Source: Monomorium pharaonis (taxonomy: Eukaryota > Arthropoda > Insecta > Hymenoptera > Formicidae). Taken from it: DNA of 64,000 bases. The translations under genes were made by a program, and so were the position numbers. The stretch is taken from the NCBI RefSeq assembly GCF_013373865.1, contig NC_050471.1, forward strand, positions 5,679,307-5,743,306, read 5' to 3'. Below the pieces are notes generated by a model that did not search any database, was not told the DNA's origin, and saw nothing but the letters and a program-made list of their open reading frames with translations. Positions 62,090-64,000 of this stretch are shown piece after piece (positions within the stretch are counted from its first letter, which is position 1; every line of letters starts with the position of its first letter).

Positions 62090-64000
62090 TCAATTTTCAA
62101 AACTTTCACTTTCTGGCGAACTCTTTAGAAAATTATTGTACACGTCCGGAACTGTAGGAAAACTGTGTTAAAGTAAATAGAATTCTCGATATTTGATTAG
62201 CATTTCCCGTCAACCCACAAAATTCAAGTTTTCCGGAAAATATAATTGTTTAAAAAATGTTTTAATTAATTATATCACCTGAATTCTATAGCAAATTATT
62301 GTACGCGTCCGGAACTATATGAGAATTACGTTAAAATAAATAGATCAGTTGATATTTGATTAGCATTTCAGGTCTAGCTTTAAAAATTCAAGTTTTCCGG
62401 GCAAAATAATTGTTTAAAAAATGTTTTTATTAATTATAACACCGTAACTTTCCAAAAACTATTGTACGCGTCCAGAACTATATGAAAACTGCGTTAAAAT
62501 AAATAGAACTGTTGATATTCGATTTGCATTTCACGTCTAGCCCTCAAAATTCAAGTTTTCCGAGCAAAATAATTGTTTAAAAGATGTTTTAATTAATTAT
62601 ATAACCAAAACTCTTTAGAAAATTATTGTACGCGTCCTGAACTATATGAGAATTACGTTAAAATACATAGATCTGTCAAAATTCGATTAGCACTTGTCGT
62701 GTAGCCTTAGAAATTCAAGTTTTTCGGGCAAAATAATTGTTTAAAAAATGTTTTAATTAATTATATCACCTGAACTTTATAGAAACATATTGTACGCGTC
62801 CCGAACTATATGAGAATTACGTTAAAATAAATAGATCTGTCGATATTCAAATAGCACTTGACGTGTAGCCTTAGAAATTCAAGTTTTTCGGGCAAAATAA
62901 TTGTTTAAAAAATGTTCTAATTAATTATATCACCTGAACTTTATAGAAACATATTGTACGCGTCCCGAACTATATGAGAATTACGTTAAAATAATTAGAT
63001 CTGTCGATATTCGATTAGCACTTGTCGTGTAGCCTTAGAAATTCAAGTTTTTCAAGCAAAATAATTGTTTAAAAAATGTTCTAATTAATTATATCACCTG
63101 AACTTTATAGAAACATATTGTACGCGTCCCGAACTATATGAGAATTACGTTAAAATACATAGATCTGTCGATATTCGATTAGCACTTGTCGTGTAGCCTT
63201 AGAAATTCAAGTTTTTCAAGCATAATAATTGTTTAAAAAATGTTCTAATTAATTATATCACCGGAACTTTACAGAAACATATTGTACGCGTCCCGAACTA
63301 TATTAGAATTACGTTAAAATAATTAGATCTGTCGATATTCGATTAGCACTTGTCGTGTAGCCTCAAAAATTCAAGTTTTTTGGGCAAAATAATTGTTTAA
63401 AAAATGTTTTAATTAATTATATCACCTGAACTTTATAGAAACATATTGTAAGCGTCCCGAACTATATGAGAATTACGTTAAAATAATTAGATCTGTCGAT
63501 ATTCGATTAGCACTTGTCGTGTAGCCTTAGAAATTCAAGTTTTTCAAGCATAATAATTGTTTAAAAAATGTTCTAATTAATTATATCACCGGAACTTTAC
63601 AGAAACATATTGTACGCGTCCCGAACTATATGAGAATTACGTTAAAATAATTAGATCTGTCGATATTCGATTAGCACTTGTCGTGTAGCCACAAAAATTC
63701 AAGTTTTTTGGGCAAAATAATTGTTTAAAAAATGTTTTAATTAATTATATCATCTGAACTTTATAGAAACATATTGTAAGCGTCCCGAACTATATGAGAA
63801 TTACGTTAAAATAATTAGATCTGTCGATATTCGATTAGCACTTGTCGTGTAGCCTTAGAAATTCAAGTTTTTCAAGCATAATAATTGTTTAAAAAATGTT
63901 CTAATTAATTATATCACCGGAACTTTACAGAAACATATTGTACGCGTCCCGAACTATATGAGAATTACGTTAAAATAATTAGATCTGTCGATATTCGATT
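62090..64000. repeat. 164-bp satellite array, continues past the window
   Basis: The landmark ttgta-(c/a)-(g/a)-cgtcc occurs at 62136, 62299, 62462, 62626, 62790, 62954, 63118, 63282, 63446, 63610, 63774 and 63938. Spacing is 163 bp twice, 164 bp from there on. Each unit also contains gaattacgttaaaata, gatattcgattagcac, aattcaagttttt and ataattgtttaaaaaatgtt. Units at the left are diverged; those at the right are nearly identical. From about 63118 two variant types alternate, giving a 328-bp dimeric repeat. There is no open frame. The length is close to a nucleosome repeat. Confidence 0.98.

Noticed and set aside
62090..64000. CRISPR-like regular spacing
   Set aside because: Whole 164-bp units repeat with no unique spacers. 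This is satellite DNA in a eukaryotic context.

Overview
This is arthropod nuclear DNA, most probably from a hymenopteran and probably an ant. The genes are small-exon, GT-AG spliced insect orthologues; introns are AT-rich, with GC-rich islands, long dinucleotide microsatellites and many short fold-back elements. A chemoreceptor gene of the multi-exon insect odorant-receptor type sits at the right end. The ant assignment is an inference from the receptor and from the Caf1-55 and Slob sequences; no species is named. I saw no CRISPR array, no tRNA or rRNA and no prokaryotic operon.

Layout. 1-11726 (+): neuralized (neur), three visible coding exons preceded by a long 5' intron that starts at base 6. 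15191-17171 (-): a divergent alpha-tubulin. 17914-19850 (-): Ras suppressor protein 1 (RSU1/icarus). 19851-21808: a spacer packed with hairpin elements. 21809-24057 (+): a SINA/SIAH-like RING E3 ligase. 25393-30739 (-): SMG7, a nonsense-mediated decay factor. 31784-33647 (+): NUBPL, the mitochondrial complex I Fe-S assembly P-loop protein. 34104-37971 (+): Caf1-55/RBBP4. 38969-44820 (-): slowpoke-binding protein (Slob), a kinase-like protein. 48565-51084 (-): a MAGE-family NSE3 subunit of SMC5/6. 51952-55796 (+): an adenylate kinase 8-like protein with both nucleotide sites degraded. 58859-61636 (+): the first six exons of an odorant receptor. 62090-64000: a 164-bp tandem satellite that runs off the right edge.

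Exon chains were built by hand from splice consensus and reading phase. In every gene called complete, the exon lengths sum to a whole number of codons with matching phases at each junction. This is an ordinary cluster of unrelated housekeeping and neuronal genes, not a pathway. Head-to-head pairs (RSU1/SINA-like, SMG7/NUBPL, NSE3/AK8) suggest shared promoter regions.

The most interesting points are the degenerate AK8; the alpha-tubulin that lacks the Lys40 and C-terminal Tyr modification sites; a perfect 60-nt in-frame duplication in the Slob C-terminus; perfect fold-back and identical tandem MITE copies; and a satellite array that becomes a 328-bp dimeric higher-order repeat and lies where the last exons of the odorant receptor should be.
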